This document shows, one piece after another, positions 8,285 through 17,822 of a DNA stretch of 64,000 nucleotides. Under the pieces are notes generated by a model. The model did not search any database. It was not told the DNA's origin and saw only the letters and a program-made list of their open reading frames with translations. The translations under genes and the position numbers were made by a program. Source of the DNA: Staphylococcus sp. KG4-3. Lineage in GTDB: Bacteria; Bacillota; Bacilli; Staphylococcales; Staphylococcaceae. Numbering within the stretch: the first letter of the stretch is position 1; each line of letters starts with the position of its first letter. The stretch covers positions 1,364,001 to 1,428,000 of the forward strand of contig NZ_CP166245.1 of NCBI RefSeq assembly GCF_033597815.2. Reading direction: 5' to 3'.

Positions 8285-9211
8285 TTGAAAATAGAGAACA
8301 TTTTAATTGCAGGTCCACACGAATTTGATTTTCAGCCATATTTGAAACAGCTAGAGCAGTATAATTTACGTTTTAAATCGACCGATGTCATTTCGCAAGA
8401 GGATATGAACTGGGCAGATACATATGTAGGGTTTGCTCCTAATGAAAATTTTGAACCTTCTAAAGTCAAATGGGTGCACACATTTAATGCAGGTGTGAAT
8501 AATTATTTAGCCATTTCTGGTTGGGACAATACACTGTTAACTAGAACAATCAGTGATTTCGGAGAAAAAATGAGCGAATATTGCTTGAGTTATATATTAG
8601 CTGATTTACAATATCACTCCCAATTTAAAGCACAGCAAAAAGCTAAAGTTTGGTCTGTTAAATCACCAGGTTCATTGAAAGATCAAACCATAACAATACT
8701 AGGTACAGGTGAGATAGGCCAAAAGATTGCAGAAGTATTCTCAACATTTGGGGCGACTGTAAATGGCATTTCAAATAGTGGTCAAGATAAAGCCTATTTT
8801 AATCAAATAAGTAATATAGAAAATGCTCATACAATACTTGAACGCTCAAATTATATAATTAGTACCTTACCATTAACACAAGATACAGAAAAGCTATTAA
8901 ATCAACATCACTTTAATTATTTAAACAATGCCTATTTTATAAATGTAGGTAGAGGGAAAGTAGTTGATACGGATCACTTACTAGACGCTTTAAATGAAGG
9001 GAAATTAAGGCATGTTGTATTAGATGTCTTTGAGTCAGAACCATTAACAGAGAACTCTGAGTTGTGGGAAAGGGAAGATGTTACGATTACGCCTCATATT
9101 TCAGCGTTAACAGATATCGATGATGCCATATCATGCTTTTGTAACACATTGAAAAAATTAGAAAATAATGAATCAGTATCTAATCAAGTTGATTTCAATA
9201 AAGGATACTAA
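8285..9211 (+). CDS. D-isomer-specific 2-hydroxyacid dehydrogenase
   Basis: 308 residues. The NAD-binding motif GTGEIGQKIAEVF lies near residues 139-151. The family's catalytic Arg (NVGRGKVVD), Glu (DVFESEPL) and His (TPHISA) are all present in order. The N-terminal domain is divergent. The enzyme interconverts a 2-keto acid and a D-2-hydroxyacid, but which one cannot be told. The start is TTG at 8285 with GGGAG 8 bases upstream. It reads as a single-gene unit. Confidence 0.85.
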   Translation: MKIENILIAGPHEFDFQPYLKQLEQYNLRFKSTDVISQEDMNWADTYVGFAPNENFEPSKVKWVHTFNAGVNNYLAISGWDNTLLTRTISDFGEKMSEYCLSYILADLQYHSQFKAQQKAKVWSVKSPGSLKDQTITILGTGEIGQKIAEVFSTFGATVNGISNSGQDKAYFNQISNIENAHTILERSNYIISTLPLTQDTEKLLNQHHFNYLNNAYFINVGRGKVVDTDHLLDALNEGKLRHVVLDVFESEPLTENSELWEREDVTITPHISALTDIDDAISCFCNTLKKLENNESVSNQVDFNKGY

Positions 9212-9330
9212 ATTTAATTAAAAATTAAACAAGTTTATTTTAGTTATAACTGTTAAGGATTTTCGTACAATTATACCAATTTTCGAAGATAAAAGTTAAA
9301 ATAGACTTACATATATTAGGAGGGGATTGC

Positions 9331-10365
9331 ATGACTGAATCAATTTTTACCACAATTCAAGCATTAACAGAAATTAATAGCCCATCAGGACACGCAGAAA
9401 AGGCAATTAATTACGTTAAAGATGAAGTTGAACATTTAGGTTATACAACAACACTGACGAACAAAGGGGCATTATTAATCATTGTAAAAGGTGAGAACGA
9501 TGAAGCACAAAAATGTATCACTGCACATGTTGATACGCTTGGCGCTATGGTAAAAGAAATTAAAGAAGATGGCAGATTAGCCTTGGATTTAATTGGTGGT
9601 TTTAGTTATAACGCTATTGAAGGAGAATATTGTGAAATAGAAACTTCATCAGGCCAAACTTTTACCGGTACCATCTGTTTACACGAGACGAGTGTACATG
9701 TGTATAGAAATAATGACGACATATCAAGAAATGTTGAACATATGGAAGTCAGATTAGATGAAAAGGTAATGTCAAAAGAAGATACTGAAAGTTTAGGTAT
9801 AGAAGTAGGAGACTTTATAAGTTTTGATTCAAGAACTCAAATCACACCATCAGGATTTATAAAATCCCGTCATTTAGATGATAAGGCAAGTGTTGCAATG
9901 ATTATAGAGTTTTTAAAAACAATTAACAACGAAAACTTAACACTACCTCATACTACACAATTCTATATTTCAAACAATGAAGAAATTGGTTATGGGGCAA
10001 ATGCTTCAATCTCACCCAAAATTGTTGATTTTATAGCATTTGATATGGGGGCTTTAGGTGATGGTCAAGCATCCGATGAATATACAGTATCGATTTGCGC
10101 GAAGGATGCATCAGGACCTTATCATAAGGCATTACGTGAACAATTAGTTAATTTATGCCAACTTAATAATATCCCATATAAAGTAGATATTTATCCATAT
10201 TATGGGTCAGATGCCTCTGCAGCATTAAAGGCAGGCGCTGATATCAGACATGGTTTGTTTGGTGCAGGCATTGAATCTTCACATGCACTAGAGCGTACGC
10301 ATATAGATTCTTTAAAAGCAACTCAAGCACTACTTCATGCATATTGTTTAGCTCCTATACAATAA
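9331..10365 (+). CDS. M42 family metallopeptidase (glutamyl aminopeptidase-like)
   Basis: 344 residues, the usual length of M42/YsdC aminopeptidases. Metal-ligand motifs are present in order: AHVDTLGAMV (His-x-Asp), HLDDKAS (bridging Asp), NNEEIGYGA (Glu pair), AFDMGALGDG (Asp) and SSHALERTH (His). These cytosolic enzymes form large assemblies that remove N-terminal residues from peptides. A strong AGGAGGGG precedes the ATG. Confidence 0.9.
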   Translation: MTESIFTTIQALTEINSPSGHAEKAINYVKDEVEHLGYTTTLTNKGALLIIVKGENDEAQKCITAHVDTLGAMVKEIKEDGRLALDLIGGFSYNAIEGEYCEIETSSGQTFTGTICLHETSVHVYRNNDDISRNVEHMEVRLDEKVMSKEDTESLGIEVGDFISFDSRTQITPSGFIKSRHLDDKASVAMIIEFLKTINNENLTLPHTTQFYISNNEEIGYGANASISPKIVDFIAFDMGALGDGQASDEYTVSICAKDASGPYHKALREQLVNLCQLNNIPYKVDIYPYYGSDASAALKAGADIRHGLFGAGIESSHALERTHIDSLKATQALLHAYCLAPIQ

Positions 10366-10480
10366 TGATGATATAAAAAGTCTTGTTATGAAACTTATAG
10401 AAGGCTATAAGTAAATTATTAGCAAAGATTATATTAAAATTTACTTTTCATTTTTTAAATAGTAAGGAGCTTGATTTGTC

Positions 10481-10747
10481 ATGAATAATTTAGCAATACT
10501 ATCACCAGCAATATTTTATGCGGTGTTATTAGCAATTCAATATTTTTTATCTAGAACAGGAAATAAAATGGTGGGGGCAATCGTGCCTGTTATATTTGTA
10601 ATCGTTCTTATTTATTTATATTTAACAGAAAAGCTGGGGTTAAATATATGGGGAGCTATAATATTTGGCTTTATAGGATTGTTGTTTCTACTTGGCCAAT
10701 GGGATAGCGCACAAAAAGATAAAAAGAAAAAAATGGAAAAGAATTAG
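10481..10747 (+). CDS. Small integral membrane protein
   Basis: 88 residues with three hydrophobic helices (about 5-22, 30-48 and 55-72) and a lysine-rich C-terminal tail on the cytoplasmic side. AAGGAG lies about 10 bases before the ATG. I do not recognise a family. It is followed by a terminator hairpin. Confidence 0.7.
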   Translation: MNNLAILSPAIFYAVLLAIQYFLSRTGNKMVGAIVPVIFVIVLIYLYLTEKLGLNIWGAIIFGFIGLLFLLGQWDSAQKDKKKKMEKN

Positions 10748-10850
10748 ATAAGATAGAAGGAAAAGACTTAATTTAATTTGAAATATGAGTAATTATTGAT
10801 AATAAACATACGCACAAAGTTCATATGATTTATTGCTACAATTTACACAA

Positions 10851-10882
10851 AAAGACCACGCCTTATATAGGTGGTGGTCTTT
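10851..10882 (+). terminator. Intrinsic terminator
   Basis: Stem AAAGACCAC / GTGGTCTTT followed by TTAATTTTAT. It ends the transcript of the small membrane protein gene. Confidence 0.75.
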
Positions 10883-11037
10883 AATTTTATCTTAAAAATA
10901 GTATTTAGAAATAATGGTTTATATTAAGTAGAAATGATTTGTTAAAATATGAGTTTTTTATTAAAGATATTTTAAAATTTCATATTAACAATCTCAATTT
11001 ATCTAAGGATTCATATATGCAATCTCTTAATATAAAA

Positions 11038-12540
11038 TTATAAGTTATAGCCTATTGAGCTAAATAACTGTTTATAATTATTTTTGGCGCTATCAAAAGT
11101 TAATTCAGGTTTCGTTTTAACATTGGTTAATGGATTTTCAATAATATCTATCATATATTTAGTTAATTGTTCTATATTGTTTTTTTCTACAAGGTAGCCA
11201 TTTTTACCATGATTAATTATTTCAGAGGGTCCGTACTTTACATCGTATGAAATGACAGGGCACCCCACATTTATACTTTCCATTACAGACAGGCCGAATC
11301 CTTCAAAGGAGCTTGTTAACAGTGAAGCCTTAGATTTCTGAAATTCGTATGAGGGATCATTTGTAAAACCATGAATATGCACCTTGTTTTGGATGCCAAG
11401 ATCGAATATCAAATTCTCAATTACTGAAACTTGACCAAATTCGCCTCGTCCATAAATATCCAATGAAGTATTGTAACCACTTTCTAAAAACTTAGAATAT
11501 GCTTTTAGTATATGATCAATTTGTTTCTCTTCAGCAATTCTTCCTATAAACACAAACCTATCTTCTTTCACTACATTATTAGAATATGGATTAGAGTTTA
11601 TAAAGTGGGGTATTACAGAAATTTTTTCTGAGCTAATATTGCTAACGTTTTGTATATCATTTTTTTGTTTATTAGTTAAAAGTAAATATTTAGATACTTT
11701 ATGATGGTTTTCTAGTGCAAATTTATAGGATTGTTCAACCTTATCAGCATTCATGTGACTACTGTGGAAAACAAGTATATTCTTAGTGTTGATTTTTTTG
11801 TTGAGTAATGGTTTATCAAGTAATCTAGCATCACAAAACACTGTATCATTTTCACTGAATTTGTTATCAAAATAATACTGGAATAATTGTTTTTCAGTTT
11901 TAAATGTTTTGTGTGGCCGATCGTCCTTATAAGTTTGTATTTGAATTACATTGTTAGCATCATTATCTTCAAAGAATTTCTTACAATAAATTATTTCATT
12001 TGCATCAAAAAATTCTTCGGCAATTTTTTTATAACTATTAGGAGAGTAGTAGATTTTTTTATGTAATACTCCATAATTGTTATATTGCCAACGCTGAATT
12101 CTCTTCTTACTAATAGGAGACATAAAGTCTTCAAACTCTAATATATTACTGTCTTTAAAATATCTTCTATATAAAACATATGAATCGTCACTATCGTAGT
12201 AACGTACAATATTATTAGTTTTCCCAAACTTATATTTCAAATCGTTCATTTCAAGTGGAGTTTCTATATATTTGATTTTCTTTAGTATTTTGCTTCGAGG
12301 TGATGTTAGTAACTCATAATTTGCTAACCAATCGTATATATTTTCATATTTTATGTTTTCAGTGACTTTCTCTTCTTTAAAAAAACTTTCATATACATCA
12401 TTATAATTAGGATTGTAATTGGTAGTTAATATTGTGGAAGGGAGACCTAATTCTTCATCTAAAAATTTTGTTCTTCCCAATAAAGATTTTGTTCTTCCGC
12501 CGTGCACTGGAGGAAGTGTACTTGTAACTGTATATATCAT
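11038..12540 (-). CDS. GT4 glycosyltransferase, TarM/TagE/GtfA-like
   Basis: 500 residues, close to the length of S. aureus TarM (about 493). The N-terminal half has the extra beta-sheet domain of this group; it starts with a donor-site loop, PPVHGGRTKSLLGR. The C-terminal half is a GT-B fold: FIGRIAEEKQIDHILKAY, IYGRGEFGQ and the nucleotide-sugar motif EGFGLSVMESINVGCPV. Relatives glycosylate wall teichoic acid or serine-rich adhesins. No adhesin or SecA2 genes are nearby, so a teichoic-acid role is the more likely guess. AAGGAG precedes the ATG. It sits alone between two long AT-rich gaps and reads as accessory DNA. Confidence 0.8.
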   Translation of the reverse strand: MIYTVTSTLPPVHGGRTKSLLGRTKFLDEELGLPSTILTTNYNPNYNDVYESFFKEEKVTENIKYENIYDWLANYELLTSPRSKILKKIKYIETPLEMNDLKYKFGKTNNIVRYYDSDDSYVLYRRYFKDSNILEFEDFMSPISKKRIQRWQYNNYGVLHKKIYYSPNSYKKIAEEFFDANEIIYCKKFFEDNDANNVIQIQTYKDDRPHKTFKTEKQLFQYYFDNKFSENDTVFCDARLLDKPLLNKKINTKNILVFHSSHMNADKVEQSYKFALENHHKVSKYLLLTNKQKNDIQNVSNISSEKISVIPHFINSNPYSNNVVKEDRFVFIGRIAEEKQIDHILKAYSKFLESGYNTSLDIYGRGEFGQVSVIENLIFDLGIQNKVHIHGFTNDPSYEFQKSKASLLTSSFEGFGLSVMESINVGCPVISYDVKYGPSEIINHGKNGYLVEKNNIEQLTKYMIDIIENPLTNVKTKPELTFDSAKNNYKQLFSSIGYNL

Positions 12541-13324
12541 TATTTTAAACTCCTTAAATAATAAGAACCCCGTTTAATCAAGATAATTTTATATTATGAA
12601 CAATATAAAATTTAACATAATGCTTCGATTCGAGGCTTTAATTTCCCTTTAGTAATAGTAAACAGTATTTTCTATGTTTTGCCTTGTAGAATTTTTAATT
12701 AATCATCGTTAAATTTACTTTATAGAAATTTTTCTTTTATAAGAACCTCCTTTATGTTTTGAAATAAATAAACAACACATTCATATCATATTTTTATTCT
12801 AATGAATTAAATAAAATTCAACTTCCCAGTAAGAATGAAATATATTATGTATTCATATTAGCAAATAATATAAGTATTTAGTATAAAAATTGCACAATTT
12901 ATAAATTAATTTTGTTTATTGTGCTTGGAAAGTAATATTTTTAAACAGATTGTCCAATGCAAATTGAATAAATGAATTTAGTGAAATAATGTTTCACTAG
13001 AGTGAGGTTATTAAAAAAGGATTGAATAATAAACTATATATATAGTTTATTATTTATTTATATTGTGAATAATATAAGGAGTTATACAAAAAGTATACAA
13101 TTTTTCGTATATGTGTAATTCGTAGTTTAATGAAATTAAGTGTTGTAGTGGAACTATCATAAAATACATCAAATTATTTAACTTGTAAGCGTTATAGTTA
13201 TTTAATTATATTAAATTATAGTATTTTGAAATGGAGTATTTGGCACTGCCTTTACAACAGCAGTTAATAATGTGAAGCAAATTGTTTATAACGATTTCTA
13301 GTCGAAGAGGGGGGATGAATAAAT
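12541..13324. other. 784-base AT-rich gap with one perfect palindrome
   Basis: No reading frame with a ribosome binding site was found. A 30-bp perfect AT palindrome lies at 13025-13054. Bases 13230-13301 are open in one frame (NGVFGTAFTTAVNNVKQIV) and end at TAG with no start, which may be the tail of a lost gene. The left part should hold the glycosyltransferase promoter, but I cannot place it with confidence. Confidence 0.5.
13025..13054. repeat. 30-bp perfect palindrome
   Basis: Each half is AATAATAAACTATAT and the other strand reads identically. It could form a cruciform, act as a weak bidirectional terminator (followed by TATTTATTTAT), or bind a dimeric regulator. Confidence 0.6.
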
Positions 13325-13795
13325 ATGTACTTTAAGGAAGCAACGATTTCTGATGCACCTATAATTCATAAGTTGATGATTAAAGCATTTTCAGAATACA
13401 AAAATGATAAAATGCCGTCTAGCGCTTTAGAAGAAACAGAGAGCAATATTGCTAAAGCGTTATCGCAAGAAGGAGAAAAAGCTTTAATTGCATATGAGTC
13501 AGATGAGCCAGTGGCAATGGTTAGATTTAAAATAGAACAATATAAAATGAATTTTTATCGTCTATCTGTAAATCCTCTATACCAAGGAAAAGGTGTAGGA
13601 AAGCATTTGTTAAAGTCATTAGAACTATATGCAAAAAATGAAGATATATCAGAAATTATATGCAAAGTTCGTATGAATATAAAAAGAAATGTTAGTCTTT
13701 ATAAAGATATAGGTTATTCTATATTTGATTATTATACTATTGATAAGCCAAATAAGAAGTCATTACATATTGTATCTATGAAGAAATTTATCTAA
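13325..13795 (+). CDS. GNAT family N-acetyltransferase
   Basis: 156 residues with the acetyl-CoA-binding motif A of the GNAT fold: LSVNPLYQGKGVGKHLLKSLE (about residues 80-100), where Q-G-K-G-V-G binds the pyrophosphate. The N terminus YFKEATISDAPIIHKLM is typical of the family. The acceptor substrate is unknown. A GAGGGGGG ribosome binding site precedes the ATG. It is a single gene in an accessory-looking stretch. Confidence 0.85.
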   Translation: MYFKEATISDAPIIHKLMIKAFSEYKNDKMPSSALEETESNIAKALSQEGEKALIAYESDEPVAMVRFKIEQYKMNFYRLSVNPLYQGKGVGKHLLKSLELYAKNEDISEIICKVRMNIKRNVSLYKDIGYSIFDYYTIDKPNKKSLHIVSMKKFI

Positions 13796-14034
13796 GTATA
13801 CACTGAAGGAATAATGCGAATTATTGTTTAAGCCAAAGAAAAGGTTAAAAATAAGTGAAATCAGAAATGAAATCATTACTTTTAAGATTATATTTCACGG
13901 TATATGACCACAGTTTTCACTTTAGTTATTGCATCTTACTATGATAGCTTTAAAATGGAGAGTAAGTAGTTAGAACGAATTATAAATAAAATTTTGTTGT
14001 AAAAATGAAAATGCAATGTGGGAGAATATAAACT

Positions 14035-14247
14035 ATGAAAAAACCAAGTTTGAGGGCTATACTATTTACTATATTTTGGCTTTTAGTATTGTTATATGCT
14101 GCTTATGTAACATTTGCAGATCATAAGATACCATATCATCCAATCATATTCTTGATAATATTTGCAATAGGTGCAAATATTATCAAGAAAGTAGCACCGA
14201 AAGATAATTATGAAAAATATCAAAATAACGAAGATAGATTACGATAA
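14035..14247 (+). CDS. Small membrane protein, function unknown
   Basis: 70 residues with two hydrophobic helices (about 10-27 and 36-50) and a charged C terminus. GGGAG lies about 10 bases before the ATG. No family recognised. It stands alone before the trp leader; the 238 bases before it show nothing distinctive. Confidence 0.6.
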   Translation: MKKPSLRAILFTIFWLLVLLYAAYVTFADHKIPYHPIIFLIIFAIGANIIKKVAPKDNYEKYQNNEDRLR

Positions 14248-14325
14248 AAGTTGTGAATATAAGGTTTTTAATAACTGACACACCTTTGAAAACGACAGTG
14301 AAATTTATAGAATTAAATTTAAATG

Positions 14326-14354
14326 TTGACAAATTCGATTTATACTAGTAGGAT
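14326..14354 (+). promoter_or_regulatory. Promoter of the trp operon
   Basis: A perfect TTGACA (14326-14331), a 17-base spacer and TAGGAT (14349-14354). Transcription would start near 14361 and run through both T-boxes. No second promoter is visible between them. Confidence 0.7.
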
Positions 14355-14360
14355 TTTACT

Positions 14361-14587
14361 TAATTACTAATCGCAACAAAAGTTGCCATTTGAAAGATAA
14401 CGTAGCAAATATGTGATGTAGCAATAAGAAAGCTAATGGTTGATGGAAATTAGCACTGCATATATTGTGAATTGGGCTTTTAAATGAAAATTAAATAGCA
14501 ATTAAAGTGAACAATAAATTTGTTAACTAAGGTGGCACCACGGTAACGCGTCCTTACAGTATGCGTTAGTGTGGTGTTTTTTTATAT
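14361..14587 (+). promoter_or_regulatory. T-box riboswitch 1 of the trp operon (tRNA-Trp)
   Basis: The conserved T-box core AAGGTGGCACCACGG (about 14529-14543) is followed by a terminator, CACCACGGTAACGC against GCGTTAGTGTGGTG, and a run of seven T. Stem I carries a candidate specifier TGG at 14473-14475, in AATTGGGCT, which reads tryptophan. Uncharged tRNA-Trp would pair with TGG and with the T-box, form the antiterminator and allow transcription. A near copy follows at once. Confidence 0.88.
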
Positions 14588-14589
14588 TA

Positions 14590-14821
14590 AAATTGAACTG
14601 AATCGGAAGACAAAATGAAGTAAGTGATGATTAGGTAGTTGCAGAAAGTTAGTGGTTGATGAGAACTAACACCTACATATACTGAAATTGGGTTTTGTTG
14701 GATTAAAAATGAATAAACAAAGAGAGAGTAGATGATTTTTAATAAAATAGATATCTACTAATTTTAGGTGGTACCGCGCGTCAGCGTCCTTAAACATTGT
14801 TTAAGGATGCTGATTTTTTTA
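14590..14821 (+). promoter_or_regulatory. T-box riboswitch 2 of the trp operon (tRNA-Trp)
   Basis: The second core AGGTGGTACCGCG (14766-14778) fits the T-box consensus. The terminator stem CAGCGTCCTTAAAC / GTTTAAGGATGCTG (14782-14812) ends in TTTTTTT. The candidate specifier TGG lies at 14689-14691. The stem I segment (AAAGTTAGTGGTTGATGAGA) parallels AAAGCTAATGGTTGATGGAA of the first copy, so the pair arose by duplication. Two sensors in series should make read-through depend more steeply on tRNA charging. Confidence 0.88.
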
Positions 14822-14837
14822 TAAGGAGGAAAGTAAT

Positions 14838-16244
14838 ATGAAAGTACAATATCAAAAATTAAATGCTGAAGTTACCCCAGAAGCACTAGCAAGATTAAGA
14901 AATAATAAAATAATTCTAGAAAGTTCAGATCAATCTCAATTAAAAGGGCGTTATTCCATTGTCATATTCGACACGTATGGGGCTATTACTTTAGATAATG
15001 ACGTAATGACTGTAGAAACACCAACCGGGATAAACATAGAACGTAACCAACCATATGACAAGATGAAGGAACTGATTGACCAATACAAAACGGATATAGA
15101 TGACGAAATATTGGCACAATTACCATTTATATCAGGGTTCGTAGGCTCATGTAGTTTTGATCTAGTGAGACATGAATTTCCGATACTAAAGCAAATTGAA
15201 TTAACAGACCATCCACAACACGATACGAAGTTTTATATGGTAGAGGATGTTTATATTTTTGATCATTATAAAGAGCACTTATATGTTATAGCGACAAACT
15301 TATTTTCCAATGACAATGACTCACAATTACAGGAACGTGTGCAAAGTCGTGTGGCAGAATTGCAAAAAATTAATATTTATCCAACACAAATCGAACATTC
15401 TTTAACAGAGAAGGAAATAAAATCTAATATGGCACCAACACAATTTATTAAAACGGTTGAACATATGAAAACACTTATCCAACAAGGAGACATGTTCCAA
15501 GTAGTACCATCGATTATTTATAGCTACGAACACTTTTTTGGACAACAGCTACAACAATTGTCGTATCAACTTTATCAAAATCTCAAACGGCAAAATCCAA
15601 GTCCATATATGTATTATATGAATATGGATGAACCTATTATTGTTGGAAGTTCGCCTGAGAGTTTTGTAAAGGTACAAGGTGAAACGGTAATCACTAATCC
15701 AATTGCTGGAACAATTAAAAGAGGTGCTACCGAAGATGAGGATAAATTAAATGAAACGCAGTTGAAAAATGATGATAAAGAATTAAGTGAACATAGTATG
15801 TTAGTTGATTTAGGACGCAATGATATTCATAGAGTAAGTCAAACAGGAACGTCAAAAATCCAAAAACTAATGACAATCGAACGCTATGAACATGTAATGC
15901 ACATCGTGAGTGAAGTAACTGGCAAATTAAAAAATAATTATTCTCCAATGACTGTAATTGCGAGTTTATTGCCAACAGGCACGGTTTCGGGTGCACCAAA
16001 ACTCAGAGCGATTCAACGTATCTATGAATCACAACCACATAAGCGTGGCGTTTATAGTGGGGGTATTGGTTATATTAATTGTAATCATGATTTAGATTTT
16101 GCATTAGCAATAAGAACAATGATGATTGATGAGACGCATGTGAATGTTCAAGCAGGCTGCGGTGTGGTATTTGACTCTATACCTGAAAAAGAGCTTGAAG
16201 AAACGAAGTTGAAAGCAAAAAGTTTATTGGAGGTATCACCATGA
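14838..16244 (+). CDS. trpE: Anthranilate synthase component I
   Basis: 468 residues. It converts chorismate to anthranilate, using ammonia delivered by TrpG. Chorismate-binding signatures are NPSPYMYYMN, ITNPIAGTIKRG, EHSMLVDLGRNDI and LLPTGTVSGAPKLRA. AAGGAGG lies before the ATG, directly after the second T-box terminator. The stop overlaps the trpG start by four bases (ATGA), so the two subunits are translationally coupled. Confidence 0.95.
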   Translation: MKVQYQKLNAEVTPEALARLRNNKIILESSDQSQLKGRYSIVIFDTYGAITLDNDVMTVETPTGINIERNQPYDKMKELIDQYKTDIDDEILAQLPFISGFVGSCSFDLVRHEFPILKQIELTDHPQHDTKFYMVEDVYIFDHYKEHLYVIATNLFSNDNDSQLQERVQSRVAELQKINIYPTQIEHSLTEKEIKSNMAPTQFIKTVEHMKTLIQQGDMFQVVPSIIYSYEHFFGQQLQQLSYQLYQNLKRQNPSPYMYYMNMDEPIIVGSSPESFVKVQGETVITNPIAGTIKRGATEDEDKLNETQLKNDDKELSEHSMLVDLGRNDIHRVSQTGTSKIQKLMTIERYEHVMHIVSEVTGKLKNNYSPMTVIASLLPTGTVSGAPKLRAIQRIYESQPHKRGVYSGGIGYINCNHDLDFALAIRTMMIDETHVNVQAGCGVVFDSIPEKELEETKLKAKSLLEVSP

Positions 16245-16837
16245 TATTAATTGTCGATAACTATGATTCTTTTACTTATAATTTAGTGAATATGATAGCA
16301 CAGCACAAAGAAGTGATTATTAAGTATCCAGATGACCCCAGTATATATAATTTAGATGTTGAAGGCATAGTAATATCACCAGGTCCTGGGCATCCATTAG
16401 ATACAGATAATTTAATAAATATTATTAAGCACTATGAAAATAAACCTATATTAGGTGTGTGCTTGGGTGCGCAAGCGTTAACTTGTTATCATAATGGGGA
16501 TGTAATCCAAAGTGAAAATATTATGCATGGTAAAAAAGATCAAATGCAAATCATAAAAGAGACAAAGTTATATAGTGATATTCCAGAATATTCTGAAATA
16601 ATGAGATACCATTCACTTATTAGTAATCCACAAACGATGCCTAAATCTTTAGCAATTACAGCAAAAACGAATGATTGTATTCAATCATTCGAACATTTAC
16701 AGTTATTACATTTCGGTATTCAATATCATCCTGAATCATTTGCAACTGAATTTGGAGAACAAATTATTAAAAACTTTTTAAATATAGTAGAGGAGGTTGA
16801 AAATCATGGAATTACAAACATTACTCAATCAATATAA
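16241..16837 (+). CDS. trpG: Anthranilate synthase component II (glutamine amidotransferase)
   Basis: 198 residues, slightly longer than the usual 188 or so. The class I amidotransferase triad is clear: Cys in [10 protein letters not shown] and His-x-Glu in [16 protein letters not shown] and SPGPGHP are family signatures. It hydrolyses glutamine for TrpE. The extra C-terminal residues read into trpD, overlapping it by 32 bases. Confidence 0.94.
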   Translation: MILIVDNYDSFTYNLVNMIAQHKEVIIKYPDDPSIYNLDVEGIVISPGPGHPLDTDNLINIIKHYENKPILGVCLGAQALTCYHNGDVIQSENIMHGKKDQMQIIKETKLYSDIPEYSEIMRYHSLISNPQTMPKSLAITAKTNDCIQSFEHLQLLHFGIQYHPESFATEFGEQIIKNFLNIVEEVENHGITNITQSI

Positions 16838-17822
16838 ACCACTAAATCAACGACAAATGAATGCGTTTATTGAGTTACTTATTTCTGAAGATGTGAAAGA
16901 TGAAGTGAAAATAGAATATTTAACTTCGTTTTCTGAAAAAGAAATTACACAAGAAGAATTAACATACATTGCTAAAAGTTTGATACATTCTATGTATGAT
17001 CAACAGCCTTACTATCCAAATAGTATGTGTGTTTGCGGTACTGGTGGAGATAAATCTAATAGTTTCAATATTTCAACCACTGTCTCCTTTATAATCGCAA
17101 GTGCCAAGGTTCCAGTTATTAAACATGGTAATAAGAGTGTTACGTCATCATCAGGAAGTACAGATTTACTCAATGCGATGCAAATTCAAACTACTTCTGT
17201 AGAACAGACACCGTGTCAATTAGCCGATACAGGTTTAGCGTTTTTGAGTGCGACAGAAACATATCCAATTATGAAGCAAATACAACCTATAAGAAAACAT
17301 ATGAGTAATCCAACGATTTTTAATATAACAGGACCGATGATAAATCCATTTAAATTAGATTATCAGGTTATGGGTGTGTATGAAACTTCAAAATTAGACA
17401 AAATTGCTCAAACGTTAGCAGATTTAGGGCGTAAAAAAGCAATTGTAGTGTATGGGGCTAATGGTATGGATGAAGCAACTTTGTCTGGAGACAATATTAT
17501 ATATGAAGTGAACGCAAATGATAGTGTTAAAACTTACACTTTAAATGCTAACAATGTTGGACTAGATTATGCGCCAAATGAAGAATTAATCGGTGGTACA
17601 CCAGCTGAAAATTTAGAAATAACTAAAAATATTCTAAATGGAACAGATCGCAGTGCTAAAAGAGATGTCGTTGTATTGAATGCTGGTATTGCACTATATG
17701 TATCAGAGCAAGTGAGTACAATTCAAGAAGGCGTAAGTAAAGCACAGAGATTGATTGATGAAGGTGAAGCATTGGCACAATATAACAAAATGGGAGGAAA
17801 AACGTATGACTATATTGGATGA
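16806..17822 (+). CDS. trpD: Anthranilate phosphoribosyltransferase
   Basis: 338 residues. It joins anthranilate to PRPP. The PRPP-binding [15 protein letters not shown] and the anthranilate-site [13 protein letters not shown] are intact. The start at 16806 is chosen because GGAGG lies 9 bases upstream; an in-frame start at 16797 lies within that site. Overlaps trpG (32 bases) and trpC (17 bases). Confidence 0.94.
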   Translation: MELQTLLNQYKPLNQRQMNAFIELLISEDVKDEVKIEYLTSFSEKEITQEELTYIAKSLIHSMYDQQPYYPNSMCVCGTGGDKSNSFNISTTVSFIIASAKVPVIKHGNKSVTSSSGSTDLLNAMQIQTTSVEQTPCQLADTGLAFLSATETYPIMKQIQPIRKHMSNPTIFNITGPMINPFKLDYQVMGVYETSKLDKIAQTLADLGRKKAIVVYGANGMDEATLSGDNIIYEVNANDSVKTYTLNANNVGLDYAPNEELIGGTPAENLEITKNILNGTDRSAKRDVVVLNAGIALYVSEQVSTIQEGVSKAQRLIDEGEALAQYNKMGGKTYDYIG

